Part shown: positions 29,719 to 39,138 of the stretch, in pieces | Numbering within the stretch: position 1 is the stretch's first letter | Layout of the letters: each line of letters begins with the position of its first letter | Assembly (NCBI GenBank): GCA_019359125.1 | Contig: JAHHHY010000009.1 | Location: 186,001-250,000 of the forward strand | DNA from: Pleurocapsa minor GSE-CHR-MK 17-07R | GTDB taxonomy: Bacteria; Chloroflexota; Anaerolineae; Aggregatilineales; Phototrophicaceae | Reading direction: 5' to 3' | Length of the DNA stretch: 64,000 nt | The notes under the pieces: model-generated | The model's database searches: none | What the model was told of the DNA's origin: nothing | Seen by the model: the letters and a program-made list of their open reading frames with translations, nothing else | Position numbers and translations under genes: made by a program

Positions 29719-30540
29719 TTATTCGGCCTTTCCGGTGGCTGCGTCATCGACGCTGGGGGGCAGGTATTTGCGCAGGAAGGCCGGCACGCGCTCGCGGCTC
29801 TGTTTGCTCAGCACGAGCGTCATGCCCACGGCGATCAGCACGTTGGTGAGCAGGAAGAACAGGCCTTCTTCCAGCGGCAGGCCGTTGCCCACGTCCACAT
29901 TGACCGTCTTCGACGGATTGATCTTCCAGGTGCCGCTTTCAATGGCCAGCGAGTCGCTGAGTGCCAGATACAGGGTAGACGGCACGAAGCCCAGCGCGAC
30001 CAGCTTCTTGTGCTGCCACAGGATGTCGCCGCCGAAGGCCGTCTGGAACATGATCGGCAGCAGCGCCCACGTCAGCGTGAGCGTGAGGTAGGTGCGCGAC
30101 TTTGGCCCGCGGATCAGGTTCCACGTGCTCCACAACCAGACAGCGCCCAGCGTCGCCGTCAGCATGAAGCGGATCAGCAGCGGGTTGGCAGGTTTGTTTT
30201 TGTTGAGGGGCAGCCAGCGCATCAGCGTCAGCATCCACGAGCCGGTGAGCAGCGTCTGCACGACGAAAAAGGTGTATTCCTCAATGGGTACATAGCCCAG
30301 CACGATGCCGGTGACCAGCTTGCGGTCGTACCACCACACCTTCGTGCGCACGAGATAATTGTCCCACGGGGTGGTCCATGCGACCGCGACGGTGACCAGG
30401 CCGGTGAGCGCGGCTTTGGGCGACAGCCCGCGAAATTCACCCGGTTCGCGCTTGCCGCGCCTGCGATCCCACCATCCAAGAATGCTCAGCAGCGTCAGCG
30501 GGATCATGACGAAGCGCAGCAGAAAGCCAAAGTATTTCAT
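29719..30540 (-). CDS. fused CrtYcd-type lycopene cyclase domain protein
   Basis: Two lycopene-cyclase-type repeats with PxEE motifs: VPIEEYTFFVVQTLLT and LPLEEGLFFLLTNVLIA; polytopic membrane protein. Confidence 0.8.
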   Translation of the reverse strand: MKYFGFLLRFVMIPLTLLSILGWWDRRRGKREPGEFRGLSPKAALTGLVTVAVAWTTPWDNYLVRTKVWWYDRKLVTGIVLGYVPIEEYTFFVVQTLLTGSWMLTLMRWLPLNKNKPANPLLIRFMLTATLGAVWLWSTWNLIRGPKSRTYLTLTLTWALLPIMFQTAFGGDILWQHKKLVALGFVPSTLYLALSDSLAIESGTWKINPSKTVNVDVGNGLPLEEGLFFLLTNVLIAVGMTLVLSKQSRERVPAFLRKYLPPSVDDAATGKAE

Positions 30541-30641
30541 GCGGGTTTATGTCCTGTGTGCGCCGCTAACTATACCTGCACTTCACCTTCACGAGGGGGT
30601 TTCCTAAGCGGGCCTTAATTCCACGCGCCCATAGGCATCAA

Positions 30642-30819
30642 CGATAATTTGAACCGCCAAGGCGCAAAGAGCGCCAAGGTTTGAAGATAGAAGCCATCGG
30701 GTGTCCAACAGTCAGACCCACCGCCTGGAATATGGGGCAATGTTTACAGTGTTGCCAGTTATTCCCTGTGTCTTGGCGTCATGGCGGTTCATCGCTCTTT
30801 TGCATTCTAAAGGTAAGGC
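30642..30819. repeat. dispersed AACCGCCAAG-type intergenic repeat, copy A
   Basis: GATAATTTGAACCGCCAAGGCGCAAAGAGCGCCAAGG ... TCTTGGCGTCATGGCGGTT ... TTCTAAAGGTAAGGCC; matches copies at 36392 and 55569. Confidence 0.85.
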
Positions 30820-32082
30820 CTATTCGCCGGTTTTCTGGTCAAAGCGGGCGGCGAAAATGGCGTCGGCCAACGTGTGCAGGGCCTGGCGTGTGCCCTCGTC
30901 AAATTCACGCGCCAGCAGATGGCGCTCCAGCAGGTCCTGGTCGCTGAGCTGTTCCGGGCTGGTGCCGAGGCGGGCACGCTGCGTCCGCTCGATATCCGGC
31001 TTGAGCGAGGCGATCACATGCGCGCCGCCGCGTTTCAGCGCATCGCGCACGCTGCCTTCGTCAAACAGCGCGGCCGATTCAGGCGTCAGACGCACCTGGA
31101 TGCGCACCACGGCATCGCGCACATTGGTCCGCTCGATCTGGTCGACCATCTCGGCGGTCGGCGTCTCACTCTCGCGCAGGTCGGCATTTAGCGTGACGAA
31201 CGGCCGCGCATCCACCTGATGAAAGGCCCAGGTGGTGGCATTTCGCGCCAGCTCGACCATGCAGAAGCCTTTGGTGTCGGCCTCCTCGCCAAAGTCGATG
31301 CGCTCGAAGCTGCCGCTGTACACGACCGGCGGGGTGCCCGGCCTGCCATGCGTCAGATTCTGGTGCTTGTGGATATGCCCCAGCGCCACGTAGTCCCAGC
31401 GGGCATCGGCCAGTACGCTCAGCGGCACCTCGATATCGCGCCCCAGCATGATCTGCCGTTCGCTGCCGGTCACCGCGCCCTGCACCGTGAAATGGCCGGT
31501 CAGCAGGCGTGGCACCTCCGGCCCGACAGCATCGGCCTCCTCGGCCAGTTCTTCCAGGCGCATGCCCAGGTTGTGCTGCACCATCTGGTCAATCTGCGCG
31601 ATCGACAGGCCAGCGGTGGCCGCGCCGTCCATCAGGCGCTGGCGCACGGGATAGGGCGCGCAGCCCACGGCGACCGGCCCGCGCGCGGTCTCGACCACAT
31701 GCAGCTCAAACGTGTTGGCCAGCATGACATTGGGCACGCGCAGGGTGTCGTAGATTTCCACACTGCTGGCCTTGCGGTCCTGCTGCGGCAGGTCATGGTT
31801 GCCCTCCAGCAGGATGACCGGCGCCAGCGCGCTCAGGTCGCGCATGCGAAAGGCAAATTCGCGCTGCTGGGTGGGCGTGGGCGTGCGCGTCTTGAAAGCA
31901 TCGCCCGCGAAAATAATCAGGTCGACGCCGTGTTCCTGCACAAACGCGATGATATCGTCCAGCCGATGCAGGAAATCGAGCAGGCGCGTGTTCATGCCGG
32001 TAGCGGGGTCGATGCGCCCGTGCGTCTCGATGCCAATGTGGGCGTCTGCGAAGTGCAGCACGCGGATGGGTGGGCGGGTCAT
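30820..32082 (-). CDS. SbcD/Mre11-like DNA repair exonuclease (metallophosphoesterase)
   Basis: VLHFADAHIGIETHGRID, IIFAGDAFK, LLEGNHDL, ALGHIHKHQ. Confidence 0.9.
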   Translation of the reverse strand: MTRPPIRVLHFADAHIGIETHGRIDPATGMNTRLLDFLHRLDDIIAFVQEHGVDLIIFAGDAFKTRTPTPTQQREFAFRMRDLSALAPVILLEGNHDLPQQDRKASSVEIYDTLRVPNVMLANTFELHVVETARGPVAVGCAPYPVRQRLMDGAATAGLSIAQIDQMVQHNLGMRLEELAEEADAVGPEVPRLLTGHFTVQGAVTGSERQIMLGRDIEVPLSVLADARWDYVALGHIHKHQNLTHGRPGTPPVVYSGSFERIDFGEEADTKGFCMVELARNATTWAFHQVDARPFVTLNADLRESETPTAEMVDQIERTNVRDAVVRIQVRLTPESAALFDEGSVRDALKRGGAHVIASLKPDIERTQRARLGTSPEQLSDQDLLERHLLAREFDEGTRQALHTLADAIFAARFDQKTGE

Positions 32083-32304
32083 GGGGCAGAGTACTCCCGT
32101 TCGGAGTGTGTCATAGTGCCGTTCAGTGTACCTGAATTGGGCGGGCAGGTGCTATATGAGAGGTGAGTAATGCTTTTGCGCGCGGCTGGGCCAGAAGTGG
32201 TATGCTACGGATAATATTAACAGTGTCTTTGCGACGTTAAAGGCCGTTATTCGTATACGACATAACCCTTTTGACCGTGGCTGTGCACACGGTGGACAAC
32301 GATT

Positions 32305-32970
32305 ATGAACTCTGTGGCTTCATCTGTACCCCATCCCCCAACCACGACAACCCCGCTGGCCCCCACGCGGCGCAGTGACATCACCCGCTGGCTGGTGAAG
32401 ACCCCGCTGCTGGCCTATCGCCTGGGCCTGGCCGAGCCGCTGGACATGCTGCACCTGCTGGTGCTCTCGACCACGCGCTCCAGCGGCATCACGCGCCACA
32501 CCGCGCTGGAATATCGCGCCCACGGCAACCGGCTGTATGTGATCTCGACCCGTGGTGACCGCGCCGGCTGGGCGGTCAATGCCATCGCACAGCCGGCCGT
32601 GACCGTGCAGCGCGGGGGCAAGACGTTCGCGGCCTGCATGGAACGGGTGACGCACACCGGCGAAGCCCTGATGGCGCTGCGCCTGTTTCACGGCACCGGC
32701 CCGTTTGTGTATGACACCGTGTTTACGCCGATGCAGTCGCTGCGCGGACGCGATGCCGTGACCGAGCGCGACCTGCCGCGCATTACCGCTCAATATGCTA
32801 TCTTCCGGATTATCCCGCAGCCGGATATGCCGCTGCCGCTGTCTCCGCTGGCCGATGACCTCCGCTGGGTGCTGCCTGTGGCAGGCCTGGCGACTGTCGC
32901 GCTGGGTGCGCTGGCCGCCCTGGCATTTGCCGTGCGCGGCTGGTCCCGCCGCGGGGATCAGCTTGGCTAG
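32305..32970 (+). CDS. nitroreductase/F420-dependent deazaflavin family-like protein
   Basis: TTRSSGITRHTALEYRAHGNRLYVISTRGDRAGWAVNAIAQPAVTVQRGGKTFAA. Confidence 0.7.
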   Translation: MNSVASSVPHPPTTTTPLAPTRRSDITRWLVKTPLLAYRLGLAEPLDMLHLLVLSTTRSSGITRHTALEYRAHGNRLYVISTRGDRAGWAVNAIAQPAVTVQRGGKTFAACMERVTHTGEALMALRLFHGTGPFVYDTVFTPMQSLRGRDAVTERDLPRITAQYAIFRIIPQPDMPLPLSPLADDLRWVLPVAGLATVALGALAALAFAVRGWSRRGDQLG

Positions 32971-32973
32971 GCG

Positions 32974-33660
32974 ATGACCGTTTCGCCCGAGGCCTTATCC
33001 CGCCCAAACAACCGCTGGCTGCATCACGTCATGCGCGCGCTGGTGCAGGTGCATCCGCCGGTCACGCTGATGGTGGGCGCGCCGCCTGATGTGTGCGTGC
33101 GCACGCTGGCCACAGCCGCCAAACCGAGCACGTCGCGCCTGCATCACCGCGATCTGTTTCAGGAAGGCCGCCGCTACTACATCCAGCCGCGCGACGACGG
33201 CTTCCGCATGATTACCGATACGCGCGTGTTCTGGGGCAGCAGACGCCAGCGCACGCCGGCGGTGGTCGTGCTGTATGGGCAGGTCAGCGCGGCGGGCACA
33301 GACGACAGCCTGTCGATCCTGCGCCTGCGTGCGCGCATGAAGCCGACCGCCATGCTGACCGCGCTGGCGATGCCGCTGTTTATCGCCTGGATTCTGACCT
33401 ATATGCCGTGGGGCGCACCGCTGATCGTTTTTCTGATCACCGTGCTGGTGGGGCTGTCCTGGCTGGGCACGCGCTTCAATGCCGCGTTCCAGGCCAACGA
33501 GATGGTGTATTTCGTGCGCACCGTGCTGGACGATCTGCCGCAGGCGAATATCATCGCGCTCAGCCCTGCCCCCGCCCCCGATGTGATTGTGTCGCAGCAG
33601 GCCCCGCCAGTCGCTGATTTTCAGCGCGAATGGGAACGCACCTACGGCGAGTCGTCCTGA
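32974..33660 (+). CDS. hypothetical membrane protein
   Basis: 228-aa ORF with a central TM pair; 4 nt after upstream gene. Confidence 0.6.
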   Translation: MTVSPEALSRPNNRWLHHVMRALVQVHPPVTLMVGAPPDVCVRTLATAAKPSTSRLHHRDLFQEGRRYYIQPRDDGFRMITDTRVFWGSRRQRTPAVVVLYGQVSAAGTDDSLSILRLRARMKPTAMLTALAMPLFIAWILTYMPWGAPLIVFLITVLVGLSWLGTRFNAAFQANEMVYFVRTVLDDLPQANIIALSPAPAPDVIVSQQAPPVADFQREWERTYGESS

Positions 33661-33694
33661 CGCGGGTGTGATCCCGCGGGTGCAGGGCAGGCAA

Positions 33695-33731
33695 GAAAAA
33701 AGGCGCATCCGTGATGGACGCGCCTTTTTGA
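33695..33731. terminator. bidirectional intrinsic terminator between convergent genes
   Basis: AAAAAAGGCGC ... GCGCCTTTTT. Confidence 0.8.
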
Positions 33732-33755
33732 TGTGGCGTTGTGGCTGCCTGCGAA

Positions 33756-34382
33756 TTACGCCAGGCGGTTGTAGAATTCGACGACCAGCTGTTCGGTCAC
33801 CGGGGTGGGGATTTCGGCGCGTTCGGGCAGGGCGGTGAAGGTGGCGCTGGCGCTGGCCTTGTCCACCGAGAGGTAGCTCAGGTTATAGACCTGGCTTTCC
33901 ATGCTCTCCACGACGTGCACGTTCTTGCGCATGCGCTCAGCGACGCTGATCACCATGCCAGGATTCGCCTGGAATGACGGCAGGTCGACACGGGCACCGT
34001 CGACATTGACGTGGCCGTGCTTGACGAGCTGGCGGGCAGCCCAGATGGTGGCCGCGAAACCGGCGCGGTACACCAGGTTGTCGAGGCGGCGTTCCAGCAG
34101 GCGCAGCATGTTCTCGCCGGTGTTGCCACTCTGGCGGCGTGCGCGCATGAAGTAACGGCGCATCTGCGACTCGCGGATGTTATAGATGTATGCCAGCTTC
34201 TGCTTCTCGTTCAGCTGCAGGCCATAGTCGCTGCGGCGGCCACTGCGGAAGGTCTTGTCCTTGCCGTGGTCTCCCGGGGGATAGCCGCGCTTTTCCATGA
34301 TGCGCTGATACTTGGGACGCGGAACCAGCACCTCGCCGAAGCGGCGCTGAACTCTAGCTTTTGGTCCGTGATACGATGCCAT
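33756..34382 (-). CDS. rpsD: 30S ribosomal protein S4
   Basis: [35 protein letters not shown]...[20 protein letters not shown]...[31 protein letters not shown]. Confidence 0.97.
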   Translation of the reverse strand: MASYHGPKARVQRRFGEVLVPRPKYQRIMEKRGYPPGDHGKDKTFRSGRRSDYGLQLNEKQKLAYIYNIRESQMRRYFMRARRQSGNTGENMLRLLERRLDNLVYRAGFAATIWAARQLVKHGHVNVDGARVDLPSFQANPGMVISVAERMRKNVHVVESMESQVYNLSYLSVDKASASATFTALPERAEIPTPVTEQLVVEFYNRLA

Positions 34383-34636
34383 GTACTCAAACCTCGGTAA
34401 TATCGAAATCGGCGCGGCACAGATGTTCCGCGAGAATCTGCTCTCAAAACTGATGATGCATCATACAACCCGCCAAAATGAATTTCTAGGGTGACTTGCC
34501 AAATGATGCGTCAGGCTGTTTTTGCCTGTCTTACAGACATCATGACACTCTGACAATACTGATCGCAGACTTTGTATTTCGCGGATCAAAACACGTGATA
34601 TAGTGTAGGAAAAATGCCCGATTCGGAGCGGTAACT

Positions 34637-35515
34637 ATGGGGTTTGAAAGCGATCTGAGCGGCCTGCTGCGGCAGGTGCCGCCCATCATGTATGTCATGT
34701 TTTTCGGCTCGATCGTGCTGATGATCATCGTCATCACCGCCATCGTGCTGGACCGCCGCCGCCGCGCCCAGTTGTCATCGGCTGGCCCCGCCGTGCAGAA
34801 TTTCAGCATGGCGGCTGATTTCTCTGACCAGGACCTGCCGGATATCGACAGCCTGACGGTCAATGCCAGCCCCGCCCCCAGCCGCGGGCAGGGCGGCGTG
34901 TTTGCCCTGACGCTGGCCAGCGGCGAGCGCGTGGATGCCGCCGAGGTGATGACCATTTACCGCGATGTGGCCGAAGGCGGCCTGCTGGTCCAGATCGGGA
35001 CGCAGGTGTATCGCCACCCGCCCGCCAATGCCGACAGCGAGTTCAAGCGCCGCTTTGCCACTACCGTGCGCGAGCTGAGCAGCGTGATTGCATCTGCCGC
35101 GCCTGCCCCGAAGGCCGAGGCCGCCGCGCCTGCCTCGTCGCCAGCGCCTGCTCCCCGTGCCACGGGCGAGATTCCCGGGCTGAGGATGCCGCCTGCTGCT
35201 GTGCCGCTGCCGGGCGACCTGCCCAAGTTCAAGATGCCGGATGTGGTCGAGCCGCCCAAACGCGGCCGCCGCCGCCCGCCCAGCGAGCCCATTCCGGAGA
35301 TCAATATCGCCCAGGCGATTGAAGACTATCTCCAGTTCAAGCTGGCAAGCACTGACCGCTTCCCCGGTCGCCAGATTCATGTGCGGTCAGCGGCCGGTGG
35401 CGGCCTGCGCATCGAGGTCGACCAGTCCAGCTACGAGACTGTCGCCGACGTGGCCGATGCCGACGTACGCGCCTTCCTGCAGGAAGCCATCGAGGAATGG
35501 CAGTCGCGCCAGTAG
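34637..35515 (+). CDS. hypothetical single-pass membrane protein
   Basis: TM segment VMFFGSIVLMIIVITAIVLDRRRR, Ala/Pro-rich linker. Confidence 0.6.
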   Translation: MGFESDLSGLLRQVPPIMYVMFFGSIVLMIIVITAIVLDRRRRAQLSSAGPAVQNFSMAADFSDQDLPDIDSLTVNASPAPSRGQGGVFALTLASGERVDAAEVMTIYRDVAEGGLLVQIGTQVYRHPPANADSEFKRRFATTVRELSSVIASAAPAPKAEAAAPASSPAPAPRATGEIPGLRMPPAAVPLPGDLPKFKMPDVVEPPKRGRRRPPSEPIPEINIAQAIEDYLQFKLASTDRFPGRQIHVRSAAGGGLRIEVDQSSYETVADVADADVRAFLQEAIEEWQSRQ

Positions 35516-35588
35516 CGGCCTGCTTTTCATTCGCGAATTCTCACCAATGCCCGTCACCCGACGGGCATTTTGTTTGCATACGACCTGC

Positions 35589-35626
35589 TTGACACGCCAT
35601 ATCATTCGTACTACGATTTAATCGTA
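35589..35626 (+). promoter_or_regulatory. sigma70-type promoter with overlapping MarR-type operator
   Basis: TTGACA - 17 bp - TACGAT; -10 is the left arm of palindrome TACGAT-TTA-ATCGTA. Confidence 0.7.
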
Positions 35627-35664
35627 CTGCGAAACGTTCGCCCTGCGAACAAAGGAGCGTCAAC

Positions 35665-36348
35665 ATGACCCCTGATGAGAAGCGTGAGCTGGCCCAGCTC
35701 ATGATGGATACGGTGCCCACGGTCGCCCGTATGCTGGACATGCGCATGCGCGGCGTGCGCCCGCGCCACCGCCTGCACCCGCCCCACATCACGCTGCTGA
35801 AGCGGCTGAAAGATGGCCCGCTGGTGCAGGGCGACCTGGCCGATGTGCTGATGGTGGGCGGCAGCACGCTGTCGGCCACACTGGATGCGCTGGAGCGGCG
35901 CGGCTGGGTGAAGCGCACGCGGCTGGAAAGTGACCGGCGCATGGTGCAGATTGAGCTGACGACCGAGGGTGCGGCGGTGCTGGCGGATATCCAGAATTAT
36001 GCCTACGAGGGCCTGCGCGACATGATCGAGTCGCTGAGTGAGGATGAGGCGCGCCAGGCGCTGGCTGGTCTGCGCGTGCTGCGCGCTGTAATTGAGCGTG
36101 CCCAGCAGGCCGAGGCCGAGCGCAACATGGACGACCCGCGCCAGTTTGACATGCCGATACCGCCTGGCTTTGGCCCGGAATTTTTTCAGGGGATGCCGCC
36201 CGAAGGCATCCCGATGCGGCGCCCGCTGCCGCCGGACTTCGTGCCGCCGGTGCCGCCTGTCCCGCCGATTCCTCCCATGCCGCCGATGCCGCCGTTTGGC
36301 CGCCGCCGCGAGAAGCGCAAAAACGACGACAAGCCCGATATTGTCTAG
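35665..36348 (+). CDS. MarR family transcriptional regulator with Pro/Met-rich C-terminal tail
   Basis: wHTH QGDLADVLMVGGSTLSATLDALERRGWVKRTRLESDRRMVQIELTTEG; tail VPPVPPVPPIPPMPPMPPFGRRREKRKND. Confidence 0.88.
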   Translation: MTPDEKRELAQLMMDTVPTVARMLDMRMRGVRPRHRLHPPHITLLKRLKDGPLVQGDLADVLMVGGSTLSATLDALERRGWVKRTRLESDRRMVQIELTTEGAAVLADIQNYAYEGLRDMIESLSEDEARQALAGLRVLRAVIERAQQAEAERNMDDPRQFDMPIPPGFGPEFFQGMPPEGIPMRRPLPPDFVPPVPPVPPIPPMPPMPPFGRRREKRKNDDKPDIV

Positions 36349-36391
36349 GGGCTGGGGAGCATGGCGGGTGGCTCGTGAGTCGCCCTGGCGC

Positions 36392-36485
36392 ATTTGAACC
36401 GCCAAGACGCCAAGAGCGCCATGACTTGAAGGATGGAATTCGGCTGGTGGGGAACAGTCAGACCCGCCATCTGCATAGAAAACAG
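36392..36485. repeat. dispersed AACCGCCAAG-type intergenic repeat, copy B (5' half only)
   Basis: TTTGAACCGCCAAGACGCCAAGAGCGCCATGACTTGAAGGATGGAAT...CAGTCAGACCCGCCATCTGCATAG. Confidence 0.75.
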
Positions 36486-36509
36486 AATCGATTCAAAACA
36501 CGCGCTGGC

Positions 36510-37445
36510 CTACATCAGAATTTGCATAGCCGACGGCATGACCGAGAAACTGACTTCGCGGCCGTCTGCGCCTTCGCCGTCCAGCTCCATGCCGAAGGTG
36601 TCTTTGCAACTCACGGTGACCTGGCTGGCGCGGGCATGCATGACCGCCGGATGCGTGAGGTGGCTGGCGTCGTATACGCGGCGCAGCGCGGCCAGGATGG
36701 TCAGGCGTGAGGCGGCGCGCACGAGCACGACATCAAACTGGCCGTCGGTGGGCACGGCATGCGGCGCGATCTTCATGCCGTGGCCAAACGTGGTGCCGTT
36801 GGCCACCACCAGCGCAAACACGCGGTCGTCGTACCAAGGCTTGCCATCCAGGGTGATGGTCAGGCGCTGCGGCTGGAATGTCAGGATGGCCTGCACGGTC
36901 GAGAGCAGAAATGTCCATGGGCGGCGCGTCTTCTTCTTCTCGATGATGCGGCTGACGGCACCGCCCAGCCCGGCGCTGGCGATATTCAGGAAGTACTCGT
37001 CTGTGCCGTCTTTGGTCATGCGGCCGATATCGAGCGCGGTCGGCTGGGCCCGGGCGATCCAGTCGGCGGATTCCTTCATGCTGCGGATGGGCATGCCGAT
37101 GCCGCGCGCCCAGTCGCGCCCCGTGCCGATGGGCATGCTGCCATACACCATGCGGTCATTTTCGGGTACGCGCTGATTCTGCGCGATGAGCGCATTGACC
37201 AGCGCGTGATTGGTGCCGTCGCCGCCGATGGAAATCACGCGGCGCACCCCGCTGGCATAGGCGTGATCCAGGCGTTCGCCCACTTCGCTGGCGTGCTGCG
37301 TCACCACCACCAGCAGCTCGCCCAGCCGTTCCCACAAGAGTGGCTCCAGCTGCTTCCACAGCGCGCCTGCGCGCCCGCCGGCCGCGTGCGGGTTCAGGAT
37401 GATGAGGGTGGTGTCTTTTGGCGTCGCTGCGGGGGTGTCTGCCAC
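36510..37445 (-). CDS. diacylglycerol kinase family lipid kinase
   Basis: IILNPHAAGGRAG, GGDGTNHALVNAL, PIGTGRDWARG. Confidence 0.9.
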   Translation of the reverse strand: MADTPAATPKDTTLIILNPHAAGGRAGALWKQLEPLLWERLGELLVVVTQHASEVGERLDHAYASGVRRVISIGGDGTNHALVNALIAQNQRVPENDRMVYGSMPIGTGRDWARGIGMPIRSMKESADWIARAQPTALDIGRMTKDGTDEYFLNIASAGLGGAVSRIIEKKKTRRPWTFLLSTVQAILTFQPQRLTITLDGKPWYDDRVFALVVANGTTFGHGMKIAPHAVPTDGQFDVVLVRAASRLTILAALRRVYDASHLTHPAVMHARASQVTVSCKDTFGMELDGEGADGREVSFSVMPSAMQILM

Positions 37446-37450
37446 GGGTG

Positions 37451-37813
37451 TTAGTCCAGCCCTTCCACCAGCATGAATACGGTGTCCAGACCATACGGCT
37501 TGGGCAGATAGCCATTGGCACCGCTTTCCAGCGCACGGCCCTCATCTTCGTGGGGGCTGCCGCTGGTCAGGTAAATGTTCATGTCGTGCATGCGCGGGTG
37601 CTGGCGCACCGAGCGCACGAAATCAAAGCCGGTCATGCCGGACATGTTGACATCCACCAGCGCAAAGCGCGGCGTCTCAGGCAGCGACTCCAGCATATGC
37701 AGGGCGCTGTCGGCAGACTGGGCGATTACGGCCTCATAGCCCAGCATACGCGCCGCCTCGGAGAGAAGCTCCGTCAGCAGCTGATTGTCATCCACGAACA
37801 GCAAGTGACTCAA
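37451..37813 (-). CDS. stand-alone response regulator receiver domain
   Basis: LLFVDDNQLLTELL, FALVDVNMSGMTGFDFV, YLPKPY. Confidence 0.88.
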   Translation of the reverse strand: MSHLLFVDDNQLLTELLSEAARMLGYEAVIAQSADSALHMLESLPETPRFALVDVNMSGMTGFDFVRSVRQHPRMHDMNIYLTSGSPHEDEGRALESGANGYLPKPYGLDTVFMLVEGLD

Positions 37814-37853
37814 AATAGCCCAAAAGTCTTTCTGAAAGACGGATTCCGAAGTG

Positions 37854-39122
37854 CTAAGGCCGCGTTTGTCCGCTGCCCACTACTACCCATTTATACGTCG
37901 TCAGTTCTTCCAACGCCATAGGACCACGGGCATGCAGCTTCTGGGTGCTGACGGCAATTTCCGCCCCCAGCCCCAGCGCCGACCCGTCGTTGAAGCGCGT
38001 GCTGGTGTTCACAAACACCGCCGCGGCATCGATCTCGCGCACGAAGCGGTCTGCGTGCTCCGGCGTCTCGGTGATGATGGCCTCGCTGTGGAAGGTGCTG
38101 TGCGCGTTGATATGCTCGATCGCGTCGTCCAGCCCGTCCACCACTTTCAGCCCCAGGATGAGCTGCATCCACTCGGTGTCGAAATCCTGTTCGCCGGCAG
38201 GCTGCACGCCGGGCAGGCCATCCACCAGCGCCAGCGCACGCGGCTCGGCACGGAAGGTGACGCCCATCGGCGCCAGCGTCTGCACGGCGCGGGGCAGGAA
38301 TTCCCCCGCAATTGCCTCATGCACCAGCAGGGTATCGAGCGCGTTGCACACGCTGGGGCGCTGCGTCTTGGCATTGACAGCGATCGACAGCGCGTGGTCC
38401 AGATTGGCGGTGTCGTCGACAAACTGATGCACGATGCCCAGCCCGCCGGTGATGACCGGGATGGTCGCGTTCTGGCGGCAGAAATCATGCAGGCTTTGCC
38501 CGCCGCGCGGGATGATCATGTCCACGAACTGGCTCAGCTTGAGAAGCTGCTCCACGTAGGCGCGGTCGGTGCTCTCGATAAACTGGATGCTGTCGGCGGG
38601 CACATGGGGCAGATTGAGCGCATGCAGCGCGCCGCTGATGGCCGCCATCACGGCCATATTGCTGTGGAAGACTTCGCTGCCGCCGCGCAGGATGGAGGCA
38701 TTGCCGGTCTTCAGCGCCAGCACCGCGCAGTCAGCGGTCACGTTGGGGCGCGCCTCGTAAATCATGCCAATCACGCCGATCGGGGTGCGCACTTTGCGCG
38801 CGTTCAGGCCATTGGCCAGCGTGCTGTCGGTGATGACCGTGCCTACCGGGTCGGGCAGCTCCGCCACTTTGCGCACATCGCGGATGATGCCGCCCATGCG
38901 GCTGGTCAGGTCAAAGCGGTCGCGGATGAGCGTCTCGGCCAGGCCGCGCGCACGGGCTGCTTCCAGGTCGCGCGCGTTGGCGGCCAGGATCGCCTCGCTA
39001 TGGGCCTCCAGCGCGTCGGCAATCGCCAGCACAGCCCGGTTCTTCTCGTCAGACGAGGCCTTCGCCAGCGCCCTTGCGGCCAGCTTCGCGCGCTGCCCGG
39101 CAGCATTCAGATCGTAGGTCAT
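37854..39122 (-). CDS. proA: glutamate-5-semialdehyde dehydrogenase
   Basis: GVIGMIYEARPNVTADCAVLALKTGNASILRGGSE, SVCNALDTLLVHE. Confidence 0.96.
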   Translation of the reverse strand: MTYDLNAAGQRAKLAARALAKASSDEKNRAVLAIADALEAHSEAILAANARDLEAARARGLAETLIRDRFDLTSRMGGIIRDVRKVAELPDPVGTVITDSTLANGLNARKVRTPIGVIGMIYEARPNVTADCAVLALKTGNASILRGGSEVFHSNMAVMAAISGALHALNLPHVPADSIQFIESTDRAYVEQLLKLSQFVDMIIPRGGQSLHDFCRQNATIPVITGGLGIVHQFVDDTANLDHALSIAVNAKTQRPSVCNALDTLLVHEAIAGEFLPRAVQTLAPMGVTFRAEPRALALVDGLPGVQPAGEQDFDTEWMQLILGLKVVDGLDDAIEHINAHSTFHSEAIITETPEHADRFVREIDAAAVFVNTSTRFNDGSALGLGAEIAVSTQKLHARGPMALEELTTYKWVVVGSGQTRP

Positions 39123-39138
39123 GACGTAAGTTCCTCAG

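Noticed and set aside
29524-30618. 364-aa plus-strand ORF
   Set aside because: Antisense of folB and the lycopene-cyclase gene; no domain-like sequence.
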